Of a stretch of DNA of 47,546 nt, positions 33,325-43,212 are shown one piece after another (the first letter of the stretch is position 1; each line of letters starts with the position of its first letter). Below the pieces are notes generated by a model. The model saw only the letters and a list, made by a program, of their open reading frames with translations, ran no database searches and was not told where the DNA came from. The DNA lies in the NCBI GenBank assembly GCA_030247555.1, contig JAOTSD010000030.1, positions 1-47,546 on the forward strand, read 5' to 3'. This DNA is from Siculibacillus sp. GTDB lineage: Bacteria > Pseudomonadota > Alphaproteobacteria > Rhizobiales > Ancalomicrobiaceae. Position numbers and translations under genes: made by a program.

Positions 33325-33617
33325 TCGCAGCCGAGGCGGGACGACCTCCCCGCGAGGCCGCCCCGCCGCCGCCTTCGGCTCCTGCCGGTGGGGCGAAGCG
33401 ATCCATCGCCACTTCGCACATCGGTTCGAAGCGCCCGGGGGACGGAGCCCAGTTTCTTCGCCTTCCCTCCCCTCGGAGGGAACAGGAGGAGACGGTCCCC
33501 GCCCCGCCGATGCCGCGGACGGTCGAGGATTCGATCGCCGCATTCGGCGACCGGAGCTCGATGGACCGTTTCGTCACGCCCCCGCCCCCGCGACGAGAAC
33601 GAGGAGAGGGTCTGCGC
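33325..33617 (+). other. 293-base gap inside the sugar operon, with a hairpin
   Basis: No convincing gene. It contains a perfect 8-bp stem, TTCCCTCC and GGAGGGAA, with a CCTC loop (33463-33482), and a smaller TCGCCG/CGGCGA stem (33535-33550). Such structures after a binding-protein gene often protect that message and lower permease expression. The last 20 bases hold the GAGGAGAGGG ribosome site of the permease. Confidence 0.5.
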
Positions 33618-34868
33618 ATGTCCGATCACGAACCTGCGGCTTCGACCGTGGCAGCCGTGCGACCGCTCGAACGGATCGCCGCGCTCTGGCGGCGGATCGA
33701 CCCGATCGACTTCTTCTTCCGCTCCCTTCAGGCGCGGATCGGCGCCAAGCGGATGGCCTGGGCCTTCCTGGTGCCCAATCTCCTGATCTTCGGCACCTTC
33801 GCCTTCTGGCCGATGATCCTCAATTTCTGGATGGCCTTCACCGGCGGCACCTCGACGATCATCGCCGAACGGCCCTTCGTCGGCCTCGACAACTTCCGCG
33901 AAATTCTCGACTGCCCGAGCTGGCTCGACCCGCGCGGTTGCCCGGTGGTGGGCTATTCCTTCTGGACGGGACTGTGGAACACGTTGTTCTTCGCCGCCGT
34001 CCAGGTGCCGGCGATGATCCTCGTCGCCACCGCCACCGCCCTCGTCCTCGACCGCGACATGAAGGGCCGCGGCTTCTGGCGCGCCGTCTACTTCTATCCG
34101 GTGATGCTGTCGCCGGTGGTGGTGGCGGTGATCTGGGACTGGATCCTCAAGCGCCGCGGCATCCTCAACGCCCTCCTCGGCGACGTCGTCGAACGCTGGA
34201 ACGGGTTCGTCGCGTATCCGGCGGCGGCGGCGGGCCTGATCTTCGTCGTCGCCTTCGTCGTCGCCCTGCTCGTCGTCCGCCCGATCGCCGCCCGCTTCGG
34301 CGCTTCGCCCGCGGCGGCGCGGGGTGGGGCGATCGCGGCCGCACTCGTCCTGGCGACGATCGCGGCCTTCGCCACACGGCCGTGGGGCTTTCTCGTCCTC
34401 GCCGATTTCCGGCCGGTCAACTGGCTGGTCGACCAGCGCTCCGGCTGGCCGATGTTCTGGGCGATCTTCGTCTACTCCTGGGCCCATCTCGGCTTCTACA
34501 TGCTGATCCTGCTCGCCGGCCTGCAGGCGATCCCGCGTGACCTCTACGAAGCGGCCGAGATGGACGGCACCTCCAAGACGCGCCAGCTCTTCCGCATCAC
34601 CCTGCCGCTGCTCACCCCGACGATGATCGTCGTCGTCGTGCTGTCGCTGATCCGCGCGTTCCAGGTCTTCGACGAGATCTGGGTGCTGACCGGCGGCGGT
34701 CCCGGGCAGGCGACCAAGATGATCGTCCAGCACATCTACGAGACCGCCTTCACCGGCGACGCCAAGCGCTACGGCGTGGCGGCGGCCTCCTCGGTGCTGG
34801 TCGCGGGGCTCCTGCTGGTGCTGACGCTCCTGCAACTCTTCGTCTCGCGCCGGAGGGCTCAGGGATGA
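33618..34868 (+). CDS. Sugar ABC transporter permease, MalF-like, with extra membrane segments
   Basis: An inner-membrane permease of 416 residues; simple relatives have about 290-330. After a 45-residue cytoplasmic lead the first helix is MAWAFLVPNLLIFGTFAFWPMIL. The EAA loop is DLYEAAEMDGTSKTRQLFRITLPLLTPT. Between residues about 195 and 270 an insert contains two hydrophobic stretches (AAAAGLIFVVAFVVALLVV and GAIAAALVLATIAAFA), splitting the normal permease domain. WAHLGFYMLILLAGLQAIP resumes the family pattern. The stop overlaps the next gene (ATGA). Confidence 0.9.
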   Translation: MSDHEPAASTVAAVRPLERIAALWRRIDPIDFFFRSLQARIGAKRMAWAFLVPNLLIFGTFAFWPMILNFWMAFTGGTSTIIAERPFVGLDNFREILDCPSWLDPRGCPVVGYSFWTGLWNTLFFAAVQVPAMILVATATALVLDRDMKGRGFWRAVYFYPVMLSPVVVAVIWDWILKRRGILNALLGDVVERWNGFVAYPAAAAGLIFVVAFVVALLVVRPIAARFGASPAAARGGAIAAALVLATIAAFATRPWGFLVLADFRPVNWLVDQRSGWPMFWAIFVYSWAHLGFYMLILLAGLQAIPRDLYEAAEMDGTSKTRQLFRITLPLLTPTMIVVVVLSLIRAFQVFDEIWVLTGGGPGQATKMIVQHIYETAFTGDAKRYGVAAASSVLVAGLLLVLTLLQLFVSRRRAQG

Positions 34869-35947
34869 TCACCGCCACGGATCTCACCACCTTCCTCACC
34901 CGGCGGCGCGGCCGCGCGCTGCACTGGACCGACGTCGTCGCCCACCTCTACCTCGCCTTCGGGTTGGCGCTGGTGGTGCTGCCGGTGGTGTGGATGCTGG
35001 TCTCCTCGGTCAAGTCGCAGCGCGCCTTGGTGGAGAACGACCCGCGCCTCCTGCCGTGGGAGCAGGTCACCGTGCTCGGGTCGGAAGGCCGGCAGCTGTC
35101 GGTCTTCACGCTCGTCCGCGACGACGGCACCCGCCTCGAGGTCGCCTTCCTCGCCCCTCGCGGCCGCAACGCGCTGGTGGTGCCGGTGGCGGAAGTCGGC
35201 GACGCGACGCGCGCCTTCGAAGCGCCACGTGACCGGCTCGTCCGCAAGGAGACGGTGGCACCGCAGATCGGCAACTACACCAAGCCGCTCTTCGGTACCG
35301 GCGACACCGATCGCTTCCCCTTCATGCGCTTCTTCTGGAACTCGACCTTCGTCACCACGATGGCGACGCTGCTGACGCTGCTGGTCAACTCGATGGCCGC
35401 CTTCGCCTTGTCGAAGTACCGCTTCCGCGGGCGCGACGCGATCGTGGTGATCATCGTCTCGACGCTACTGATCCCGCCGACGGTGATTCTGGTGCCGCTG
35501 TTCATCACGGTGCAGGGGCTCGGGCTCTTCAACGAGTTGTGGGGGGTGATCATCCCGGCGATCGCCTCGCCGACCGGCGTCTTCCTGCTGCGCCAGTACA
35601 TGCTCACCATCCCCGACGAATTGCTCGAGGCGGCGCGCATGGATGCGGCCTCGGAGTGGAAGATCTACTGGCGCATCATCCTGCCGCTCGCCGCACCGGC
35701 GCTGGCCGTCCTCGCCATCCTGTCGGTGATCTGGCGGTGGAACGACTTCATGTGGCCGCTGATCGTGCTGACCAAATCCGAGGTCTACACCCTCCAGCTC
35801 GGCCTCTCGACCTTCAAGGGCGAGATCGCCGACAACCTCGACCACCTCCTGGCGATGACCGTCCTCACCCTGCTGCCGGTGACGCTGGTCTTCGTCTTCC
35901 TCCAGAAACACATCACCGCCGGCATCGCCAACACCGGGCTCAAGTGA
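34865..35947 (+). CDS. Sugar ABC transporter permease, MalG-like, with enlarged periplasmic loop
   Basis: The second permease, 360 residues. The first helix ([25 protein letters not shown]) is followed by about 90 extra residues (50-142) predicted to be periplasmic, with a small beta-rich domain ([21 protein letters not shown]). The core then continues [32 protein letters not shown]. The EAA loop is [25 protein letters not shown] and the C-terminus [14 protein letters not shown] is typical. AglG-like alpha-glucoside permeases also carry a loop here. It is translationally coupled to the preceding permease. Confidence 0.92.
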   Translation: MITATDLTTFLTRRRGRALHWTDVVAHLYLAFGLALVVLPVVWMLVSSVKSQRALVENDPRLLPWEQVTVLGSEGRQLSVFTLVRDDGTRLEVAFLAPRGRNALVVPVAEVGDATRAFEAPRDRLVRKETVAPQIGNYTKPLFGTGDTDRFPFMRFFWNSTFVTTMATLLTLLVNSMAAFALSKYRFRGRDAIVVIIVSTLLIPPTVILVPLFITVQGLGLFNELWGVIIPAIASPTGVFLLRQYMLTIPDELLEAARMDAASEWKIYWRIILPLAAPALAVLAILSVIWRWNDFMWPLIVLTKSEVYTLQLGLSTFKGEIADNLDHLLAMTVLTLLPVTLVFVFLQKHITAGIANTGLK

Positions 35948-35961
35948 CGGGAAGGTACCGC

Positions 35962-37059
<1,098 letters not shown>

Positions 37060-37086
37060 TCCCGCACGCCTCGGAGTTCGATCCTC

Positions 37087-39471
37087 ATGCGCATCTTCCA
37101 TTCCCGTGGCACCACCACCCCGCGACCCCATGGTCTCGAGGTCGGGCTGGAGGACGGCTGGCGGCTGCGGCTCGTCGCCGTGGCCGACGACCTGATGCGG
37201 GTGGTGCTCGAGCCGGCGGGCGGATTGCCTCTCGACCGGTCGTGGATGGTCGCGCCTCAGGGTGAGGTGCCGTGGGAGGGGCGGCCGCGCGACGACCTCG
37301 CCGGATTCGCCCCGCCGGAGACGACCATCGAACCGCTCGACGGCGGCGCCACCCGTCTCACCGCCGGCCGCTTTCGCATCACCGTCCGCGCCGCACCCCT
37401 GCGCTTGGCGGTGGAACAACGGGTCGGCGGCGGCTGGCGGCCGTGGATCGCCGATCGCGACACCGGTGGCTTCGTCCGCATCGATGGCGATCGCAAGCTG
37501 CGCCACTATCAGTTCCGCGCCGAGAGCGATCGCTACTTCGGCCTCGGCGACAAGTCCGGTCCGCTCGATCGCCACGGCCGCCGTTTCCGCGTCCTGCAAC
37601 TCGACGCGCTCGGCTACGACGCCGAGATCGGCGACCCGCTCTACAAGCACGTCCCCTTCACCATCGTCCGCACCGGCGAGGGAAGCGACGCGGTCTCCGG
37701 AGGGCTCTTCTACGACAGCCTCGCGCCGATGGTCTTCGACATGGGCTGCGAGCGCTCGAACTACCACGGGCTCTATCGCTACGTGGAGACCGACGAGCCG
37801 GGCCTCGATCTCTGGCTGATCGCCGGGCCCGACGTCGCGACGGTGACCCGCCGCTTCACCCTGCTGACCGGGCGGCCGTCCCTGCCGCCGCGTTGGAGCT
37901 TCGGCTTCGCCTTCACCTCGATGCACCACGCCGACGACGAGAAGGCGCAAGAGGTGATCGCCGGTTTCGCCGAGCGTTGCCGAGCCGAGGGCATTCCGCT
38001 CGCCGCGATCCATTTCGGTTCGGGCTATTCGACTCGCGGTCCGCGCCGCTACGTCTTCACCTGGAACCGCGACAAGTTCCCCGATCCGCGGGCGCTCTTC
38101 GCCAAGCTCGACGCCATGGGGCTGCCGACGGTGGCCAACATCAAGCCGGTTCTGCTCGACGATCATCCCTATTACGAAGGCGTCGCGGCCGCCGGCGGCT
38201 TCGTCGAGGCGGAGGGCGGCGGCCCGGTGAGCGAGCAGTTCTGGGACGGAATGGGCTCCTATCTCGACTTCACCAACCCCGAGACCGTCCGGCGCTGGCA
38301 GGAGGGCGTCACCGAGCAGGTGCTCGGCCACGGCTTCACCGCCGCCTGGAACGACAACAACGAATACGAGATCGGCGCCGAGAACGCCCGCGCCGGCCTC
38401 TTCGGCCATCCTCACGACGCCACCCGCATTCGCCCGTTGCAGGCGCTGTTGATGACCCGCGCGACCTTCGAGGCGACGCGGGCGCGCGATCCGGGACGGC
38501 GCCCCTTCACCGTCACCCGCGCCGGTCCGGCCGGGTTGCAGCGTTACGCCGAGACCTGGTCGGGCGACAACGGCACGTCGTGGCACACCCTGAAGTGGAA
38601 CCTCCGGAACGGCCTGTCGATGGCGCTCTCGGGCTTCTCGCGGGTCGGACACGACATCGGCGGCTTCACCGGCCCGAGGCCGGACGCCGAGTTGCTCTGC
38701 CGCTTCGTCGAGATGATGGCGCTGCATCCCCGCGCCCTGATGAACTCGTGGAAGCCTGAGGTCGCCCCCGACTGGCGGGCCGCCACCCATCCGTGGACCC
38801 ATCCGGAGGTGCTGCCCGGGATCCGCGACGCGCTGAACCTGCGCACCACCTTCCTGCCGCTTATCTACACCCTCGCCCATGCCCATGTGCGCGACGGCGA
38901 GGCGATCATCCGCCCGCTGTTCTGGGACTTCCCCGACGATCCGCGCACCTTCGACGAACACGACGCGATGATGCTCGGCCCCGACGTGCTGTTCTCGCCG
39001 GTGGTCGAGAAGGGCGCGACGACGAAGACGCAGTATCTGCCGAAGGGACCGGAGGCTTGGATCGAATTCGCCACCGGCCGGGTCTTCGCCGCCGGGAGCG
39101 AGGCGACCGTCGAGGCCCCTCTCGGCCGTCCGCCGATCTTCGTGCGCGCCGGGGCGGCATTGGTGCTCGCCTCCGAAACGCCGGTCGTCCGGCCGACCGA
39201 CGCGCCGGCCCGCCGCCTGTGGATCGCGGTCGGCTCTCCCGCCGGCACCGCCCGCGGCCGCCACGTCGAGGACGACGGCGAGACCGAGCGTTGGCGCGAC
39301 GGCGACCTTCTCGATCTCGCCGTCACCGCGACGTGGAGCGTCGAGGCGCTGGCGCTCGACTTCACCGCGCTCGCCGGCGACAGACCCCTGCCCGCCGTCA
39401 CGGACTGGCGCATCGAGACCTCCGACGGCGTCGCCTCGCGCCGCATCGAGCACCGCCCGGCCGCGCGCTGA
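37087..39471 (+). CDS. Glycoside hydrolase family 31 (alpha-glucosidase/alpha-xylosidase-like)
   Basis: A protein of 794 residues with no signal peptide, so it acts in the cytoplasm on the imported sugar. Order: N-terminal beta-sandwich (LRLVAVADDLMRVVLEP), then the (beta/alpha)8 barrel with RWSFGFAFTSMHHADDEKAQEVI. The nucleophile region is AAWNDNNEYEIG (D423), and the acid/base region ETWSGDNGTSWHTLKWN (D494). NGLSMALSGFSRVGHDIGGF and PLFWDFPDD are further GH31 landmarks. A C-terminal beta domain ends the protein. It is the last gene of the LacI-controlled operon. Substrate specificity (glucoside, xyloside or sulfoquinovoside-like) cannot be fixed by eye. Confidence 0.92.
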   Translation: MRIFHSRGTTTPRPHGLEVGLEDGWRLRLVAVADDLMRVVLEPAGGLPLDRSWMVAPQGEVPWEGRPRDDLAGFAPPETTIEPLDGGATRLTAGRFRITVRAAPLRLAVEQRVGGGWRPWIADRDTGGFVRIDGDRKLRHYQFRAESDRYFGLGDKSGPLDRHGRRFRVLQLDALGYDAEIGDPLYKHVPFTIVRTGEGSDAVSGGLFYDSLAPMVFDMGCERSNYHGLYRYVETDEPGLDLWLIAGPDVATVTRRFTLLTGRPSLPPRWSFGFAFTSMHHADDEKAQEVIAGFAERCRAEGIPLAAIHFGSGYSTRGPRRYVFTWNRDKFPDPRALFAKLDAMGLPTVANIKPVLLDDHPYYEGVAAAGGFVEAEGGGPVSEQFWDGMGSYLDFTNPETVRRWQEGVTEQVLGHGFTAAWNDNNEYEIGAENARAGLFGHPHDATRIRPLQALLMTRATFEATRARDPGRRPFTVTRAGPAGLQRYAETWSGDNGTSWHTLKWNLRNGLSMALSGFSRVGHDIGGFTGPRPDAELLCRFVEMMALHPRALMNSWKPEVAPDWRAATHPWTHPEVLPGIRDALNLRTTFLPLIYTLAHAHVRDGEAIIRPLFWDFPDDPRTFDEHDAMMLGPDVLFSPVVEKGATTKTQYLPKGPEAWIEFATGRVFAAGSEATVEAPLGRPPIFVRAGAALVLASETPVVRPTDAPARRLWIAVGSPAGTARGRHVEDDGETERWRDGDLLDLAVTATWSVEALALDFTALAGDRPLPAVTDWRIETSDGVASRRIEHRPAAR

Positions 39472-39496
39472 ACCGAGCGCCGAGCTTCGCCACGCG

Positions 39497-40273
39497 TCAG
39501 CCGCGCAGGGCGGGGCAGGCGTCGGCGGCGCGGCCGAGATCGGCGGCGGCGGCGAGGAGGAGCGGTGCGACGGCGGCGATGCGCTCGGCGGAGAAGCGCA
39601 CGCAGGGCCCGGCGATCGACACCGCCCCACGCGGCTCGCCGTCCGGTCCGACGATCGGCGCCGCCATCGCCGTCATGCCGGGGGTGAAGGTCTCGACGGT
39701 CAGCGACCAACCGCGCGCCCGGGCCTCGGCGAGGGCCGCGAGCAGGCCCGACGGGCCGGTGACGGCATTGGGGCCGTAGTCGGCCGGCGCACCGAAGCCC
39801 TGCCGCGCCACCGCCGTCAGCGCTTCGTCGTCGCCGAGCCGCGACAGCACCGCCAACCCTCCGGCCGAGCAGGACAGCCGCGCCTCCTGCCCCTGATCGG
39901 GGTCATAGCGCAGTCCCGAGCGGGCACCCTGGGCCTTGGCGACCCAGGTGAGACGCCCGTCGGACCAGACCGACAGACGCACCAATTCGCCCGAGGCTTC
40001 GGCGAGGCGATCGAGGAAGGGCTGGGCGACGTCGACGACGCCGACGGCGGCGAGGTCGGCGAGCCCGAGGGCGGCGAGCCGCAGGGTCAGGGCGTAGTCG
40101 CCGCGTTCGCCGACCCGGCGGACCCAACCGGCGGTGGCGAGGTCGGCGAGGAGGCGATGGGCGCCGCTTTTCGGGCAATCGAGGCGTTCGACGATCTCGG
40201 CGAGGGGCAGTCCCTCCGGCCGGCCGGCCAGAAGCTCGAGTATGCCCAGGGTCCGTTCCAGCACGCCGCTCAT
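39497..40273 (-). CDS. IclR-family transcriptional regulator
   Basis: A regulator of 258 residues. The winged helix (about 1-65) is LERTLGILELLAGRPEGLPLAEIVERLDCPKSGAHRLLADLATAGWVRR. The IclR ligand domain holds LRYDPDQGQEARLSCSAGGLAVLS and TPGMTAMAAPIVGPDGEPRGAVSIAGP. A GGGGAG site precedes the ATG. It diverges from the dehydrogenase/flavoprotein operon across 402 bases and is presumably its regulator. IclR proteins often control aromatic, quinate or shikimate breakdown. Confidence 0.92.
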   Translation of the reverse strand: MSGVLERTLGILELLAGRPEGLPLAEIVERLDCPKSGAHRLLADLATAGWVRRVGERGDYALTLRLAALGLADLAAVGVVDVAQPFLDRLAEASGELVRLSVWSDGRLTWVAKAQGARSGLRYDPDQGQEARLSCSAGGLAVLSRLGDDEALTAVARQGFGAPADYGPNAVTGPSGLLAALAEARARGWSLTVETFTPGMTAMAAPIVGPDGEPRGAVSIAGPCVRFSAERIAAVAPLLLAAAADLGRAADACPALRG

Positions 40274-40675
40274 GCCATCTCCCCACCGCCTTCGCACCGT
40301 TCGGCGACCGGCCCGGTTCGTCCCGCGACTTCTCGCACGGGCGTAGGCGAGCGGTCCACCGCGACGGCGTCCCTCCGGCACGGCGACCGCACCCGGCTCG
40401 CCCGACCCGATCGACCCGAAAGCCTGGGCGGATGCCCTTCGTCGGCACCGCCCGGGCTTCCCGCGAGCGGAGCGACCCGCCATTCGAACCATACATCGCC
40501 CGATCGATTTTTTGAATGATGTACTTTTGTGGAACATCGTTCCGGTTTAACAATCGAGACATCGCGAAAGTGCCGCGCCGCCGAGGGCGGGCCGTCGATC
40601 GCGGATCGGCCATCGGACGGGGCGCGGGCGGCGAGAAGGCGGGTGAGCCGCCGGGCGGATCGGGGAGGAAGGATC
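40274..40675. other. 402-base divergent promoter region of the IclR-linked operon
   Basis: No gene is supported. Most is GC-rich, but 40506-40553 is AT-rich, with TTTTTTGAATGATGTACTTTT before the GGAAC-ATC-GTTCC palindrome. The far end carries the GGGGAGGAAGG ribosome site of the dehydrogenase. Frames that cross it are low-complexity and arginine-rich. Confidence 0.55.
40531..40543. promoter_or_regulatory. IclR-type palindrome
   Basis: GGAAC, three bases, GTTCC, preceded by T. The TGGAAC/GTTCC core resembles operators bound by IclR-family regulators (TGGAAAT...ATTTCCA in E. coli). It lies 258 bases upstream of the IclR start and 133 upstream of the dehydrogenase, in the AT-rich part of the region. 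Confidence 0.5.
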
Positions 40676-41485
40676 ATGACCATCACACTGGACGGGGCGA
40701 CGCGCCTCGTGCCCATCGTCGGCGACCCGATCGCGCAGGTGAAGTCGCCGGCGGGGATGAGCGCCGCCTTCGCGGAAGCCGGCCGCAACACGCTGGTGGT
40801 GCCGGCCCACGTGGCCCCGGCGGATCTGGCGGCATGGTTCGCCGGCCAGGCTGTGGCCAGGAACGTCGACGGCCTGATCGTCACCGTCCCCCACAAGTTC
40901 GCCGCCTACCTGCTCTGCGCCACGGCGTCGCCGCGAGCGCACTTCCTGCGCTCGGTCAACACCATTCGCCGCAACGCCGACGGCTCCTGGCACGGCGACA
41001 TGTTCGACGGCCTCGGCCACGTCGCCGCGGCGAAGGCGGCGGGCTGCAGCTTCGAAGGCGCGCGGGTGCTGCTCGTCGGTACCGGCGGGGCCGGCACCGC
41101 GATCGCCCGGGCGGTCGCCGACGTCGGGCCGGCCGACCTCGCCCTCCACGACGCCGACACCGCCCGCCGCGACGATCTCGTCGCCCGCCTCGCGGCGACC
41201 GGCGCGCCGGTCCGCGCCGGGTCCAGCGATCCGCGCGGCTTCGACGTGGTGCTCAACGCCACGCCGCTCGGCATGCGGCCCGGCGGCCCGCTCCCGGTCG
41301 ACGGCGACGGCCTCTCGGGCGCGATGTTCGTCGGCTGCGTCGTCACCGAGCCGAAGGTCCCGCCGCTGATCGAGCGGGCGCAGGAGCTCGGCTGCCGCAC
41401 CATCACCGGCGCCGACATGTTCCGCGAGGTGCGCGATCTGATGCTCGCGTTCCTGCTCGAAGGCGACGGCGGGAGAGCGCCATGA
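40676..41485 (+). CDS. Shikimate/quinate dehydrogenase-like enzyme
   Basis: A cytoplasmic oxidoreductase of 269 residues of the AroE fold. The substrate domain starts RLVPIVGDPIAQVKSPAGMSAAFAEAG. The catalytic lysine is in VTVPHKFAAY and the paired aspartate in GDMFDGLGHV. The Rossmann fold is VLLVGTGGAGTAIARAVADVG. The NADP-type NRT motif after strand two is replaced by HDADTARRDD, which favours NAD+ and a catabolic role. NATPLGM is the usual later motif. A normal biosynthetic aroE would rarely lie in such an operon. The start has a strong GGGGAGGAAGG site and the stop overlaps the next gene (ATGA). Confidence 0.85.
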   Translation: MTITLDGATRLVPIVGDPIAQVKSPAGMSAAFAEAGRNTLVVPAHVAPADLAAWFAGQAVARNVDGLIVTVPHKFAAYLLCATASPRAHFLRSVNTIRRNADGSWHGDMFDGLGHVAAAKAAGCSFEGARVLLVGTGGAGTAIARAVADVGPADLALHDADTARRDDLVARLAATGAPVRAGSSDPRGFDVVLNATPLGMRPGGPLPVDGDGLSGAMFVGCVVTEPKVPPLIERAQELGCRTITGADMFREVRDLMLAFLLEGDGGRAP

Positions 41486-43212
41486 TCGTCGCGCTCGAGG
41501 CGCTCTCGCCCGACGCCGCCTACGATCTGGTGGTGGTCGGGTCCGGCGCGGCCGGGCTCGCCGCGGCGCTCTTCGCCGCGCTCGAGGGCGGCCGCGTGCT
41601 GATCGTCGAACGCACCGAATTCGTCGGCGGCACGACGGCACTCTCCGCCGGGACGACCTGGGTGCCGGGCACCCGCCACGCCGCCACCGTCGCCGCCGAG
41701 GACGACCGGGCGACCGCCTCGCGCTTTCTCGACGGCGTCGTCGGCGATCATGCGCCGCGGCCGCTGCGCGAGGCCTTCCTCGATGCCGGCCCGGCGGCGA
41801 TCGAACGGCTCGAGCGCGAAACGCTGGTGCACTTCCGCCCCTACGCCACCCACCCGGACTACGAGCAGCAGGTCGAAGGCGCCACGCTGCGCGGTCGGGC
41901 GCTGGAGCCCCTGCCCTTCGACGGCCGGCGGCTCGGCCCGCTTCTCCACCGCATCCGTCCGCCGATCCCGGAGTTCACCCTGTTCGGCGGCATGATGGTC
42001 GACCGGACCGACGTCGGTCACCTGCTGAAGATCGGCCGGTCCCTGCGCTCGACGGCGCACGCGGCGGCGATCCTCGCCCGCTACGGTCTCGACCGGTCGC
42101 GCGGGCCACGGGGCACGCGGCTGGTGATGGGCAACGCCCTCGTCGGCCGCTTCCTCGCTTCGCTGGCGACGCGCCGCGTCGACCTCCTGGTCGAGACGGA
42201 GGTGGACCGGCTGGAGACCGGCGCGACGGGGATCGAGGCGCTGGTGCTGCGGCGGGGCGACACGACGCGAAAGGTCGCGACCCGGCTCGGCGTCGTCGAC
42301 GCGGCCGGCGGCTTCAACCGACACCCGACCCGCCGCGCCGAACTGCTGCCGGCGCCGGTCCCCGACTGGAGCCCGGCGGCGCCCGGCCACACCGGGGCGA
42401 TGCAGGATCTCGCGCTCGGGCTCGGTGCGCGTTTCTCGACGGCACAGGCCCAACCGGCCTTCTGGGCGCCGGTCTCGCTGCGCCGGAGGGGCGACGGCAC
42501 CATGGCCGTCTTCCCGCATTTCGTCCTCGACCGCTCGAAGCCGGGGACGGTTTGCGTCGACGGCGGCGGCCGGCGCTTCGTCGACGAGGCGATCTCCTAC
42601 CATCGCTTCGGCGAGGCGATGTTCGCCGGCCACGCGATACGGCCGACCATCCCCTGCCTGATCGTCACCGACGCGACGGGGCTGCGCCGCTACGGCCTCG
42701 GCCAGGTGCGGATGGGGACGCGCGATCTCTCGGGCCCCATCGCCGACGGCTACCTGATCGAAGGGGCGAGCCTGGCGGAACTCGCGGCGAAGGCCGGCGT
42801 TCCGGCCGAGGCGCTCGCGGCGAGCGTCGCCGAGATCAACGCGGCGGCGGCGAGCGGCGTCGATCCGGCCCTCGGTCGCGGCGCGACGGCCTACGAACGC
42901 CACAACGGCGACTCGGCTCACCCCGGCCCCAACCCGACGCTGGGCGAGATCGTCACGCCGCCCTTCTATGCGGTGCGCCTGCACGTCGGCGACATCGGCG
43001 CGGCGGCCGGGTTGGTGATCGACGCGAGCGCCCGCGTGCTCGACGGCGACGACCGTCCGATCCCCGGGCTGTGGGCCTGTGGCAACGAGGCGGCCTCGAT
43101 CATGGGCGGCACCTATCCGGGCCCCGGCATAACCATCGGCCCGGCGATCGTCTTCGCCCATCTGGCCGTCGCCGACGCCTTCGGCCGGCGCGCCCGGGAG
43201 GTCGGGCGATGA
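41482..43212 (+). CDS. FAD-dependent oxidoreductase (KstD/fumarate-reductase flavoprotein fold), first copy
   Basis: A flavoprotein of 576 residues. The N-terminal FAD fold is YDLVVVGSGAAGLAAALFAALEGGRVLIVERTEFVGGTTALSAGTTWVPG. A capping domain follows, and the late FAD contact is IPGLWACGNEAASIMGGTYPGPGITIGPAIVFAHLA. GGRRFVDEAISYH is the usual mid-domain strand. The fold serves 3-ketosteroid delta-1-dehydrogenases, fumarate/urocanate reductases and related desaturases. Within this operon it could introduce or remove a C=C bond in a cyclic carbonyl or carboxylate. It overlaps both neighbours by ATGA. Confidence 0.88.
   Translation: MIVALEALSPDAAYDLVVVGSGAAGLAAALFAALEGGRVLIVERTEFVGGTTALSAGTTWVPGTRHAATVAAEDDRATASRFLDGVVGDHAPRPLREAFLDAGPAAIERLERETLVHFRPYATHPDYEQQVEGATLRGRALEPLPFDGRRLGPLLHRIRPPIPEFTLFGGMMVDRTDVGHLLKIGRSLRSTAHAAAILARYGLDRSRGPRGTRLVMGNALVGRFLASLATRRVDLLVETEVDRLETGATGIEALVLRRGDTTRKVATRLGVVDAAGGFNRHPTRRAELLPAPVPDWSPAAPGHTGAMQDLALGLGARFSTAQAQPAFWAPVSLRRRGDGTMAVFPHFVLDRSKPGTVCVDGGGRRFVDEAISYHRFGEAMFAGHAIRPTIPCLIVTDATGLRRYGLGQVRMGTRDLSGPIADGYLIEGASLAELAAKAGVPAEALAASVAEINAAAASGVDPALGRGATAYERHNGDSAHPGPNPTLGEIVTPPFYAVRLHVGDIGAAAGLVIDASARVLDGDDRPIPGLWACGNEAASIMGGTYPGPGITIGPAIVFAHLAVADAFGRRAREVGR

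Noticed and set aside
33325-33617. CRISPR-like or tandem repeat array
   Set aside because: The gap has stems and GC-rich runs but no regularly spaced repeats. The same check elsewhere in the window was also negative.
39465-39480. Hairpin GCGCT/AGCGC after the GH31 gene
   Set aside because: Only five pairs and no T tract, too weak to call as a terminator in DNA this GC-rich.
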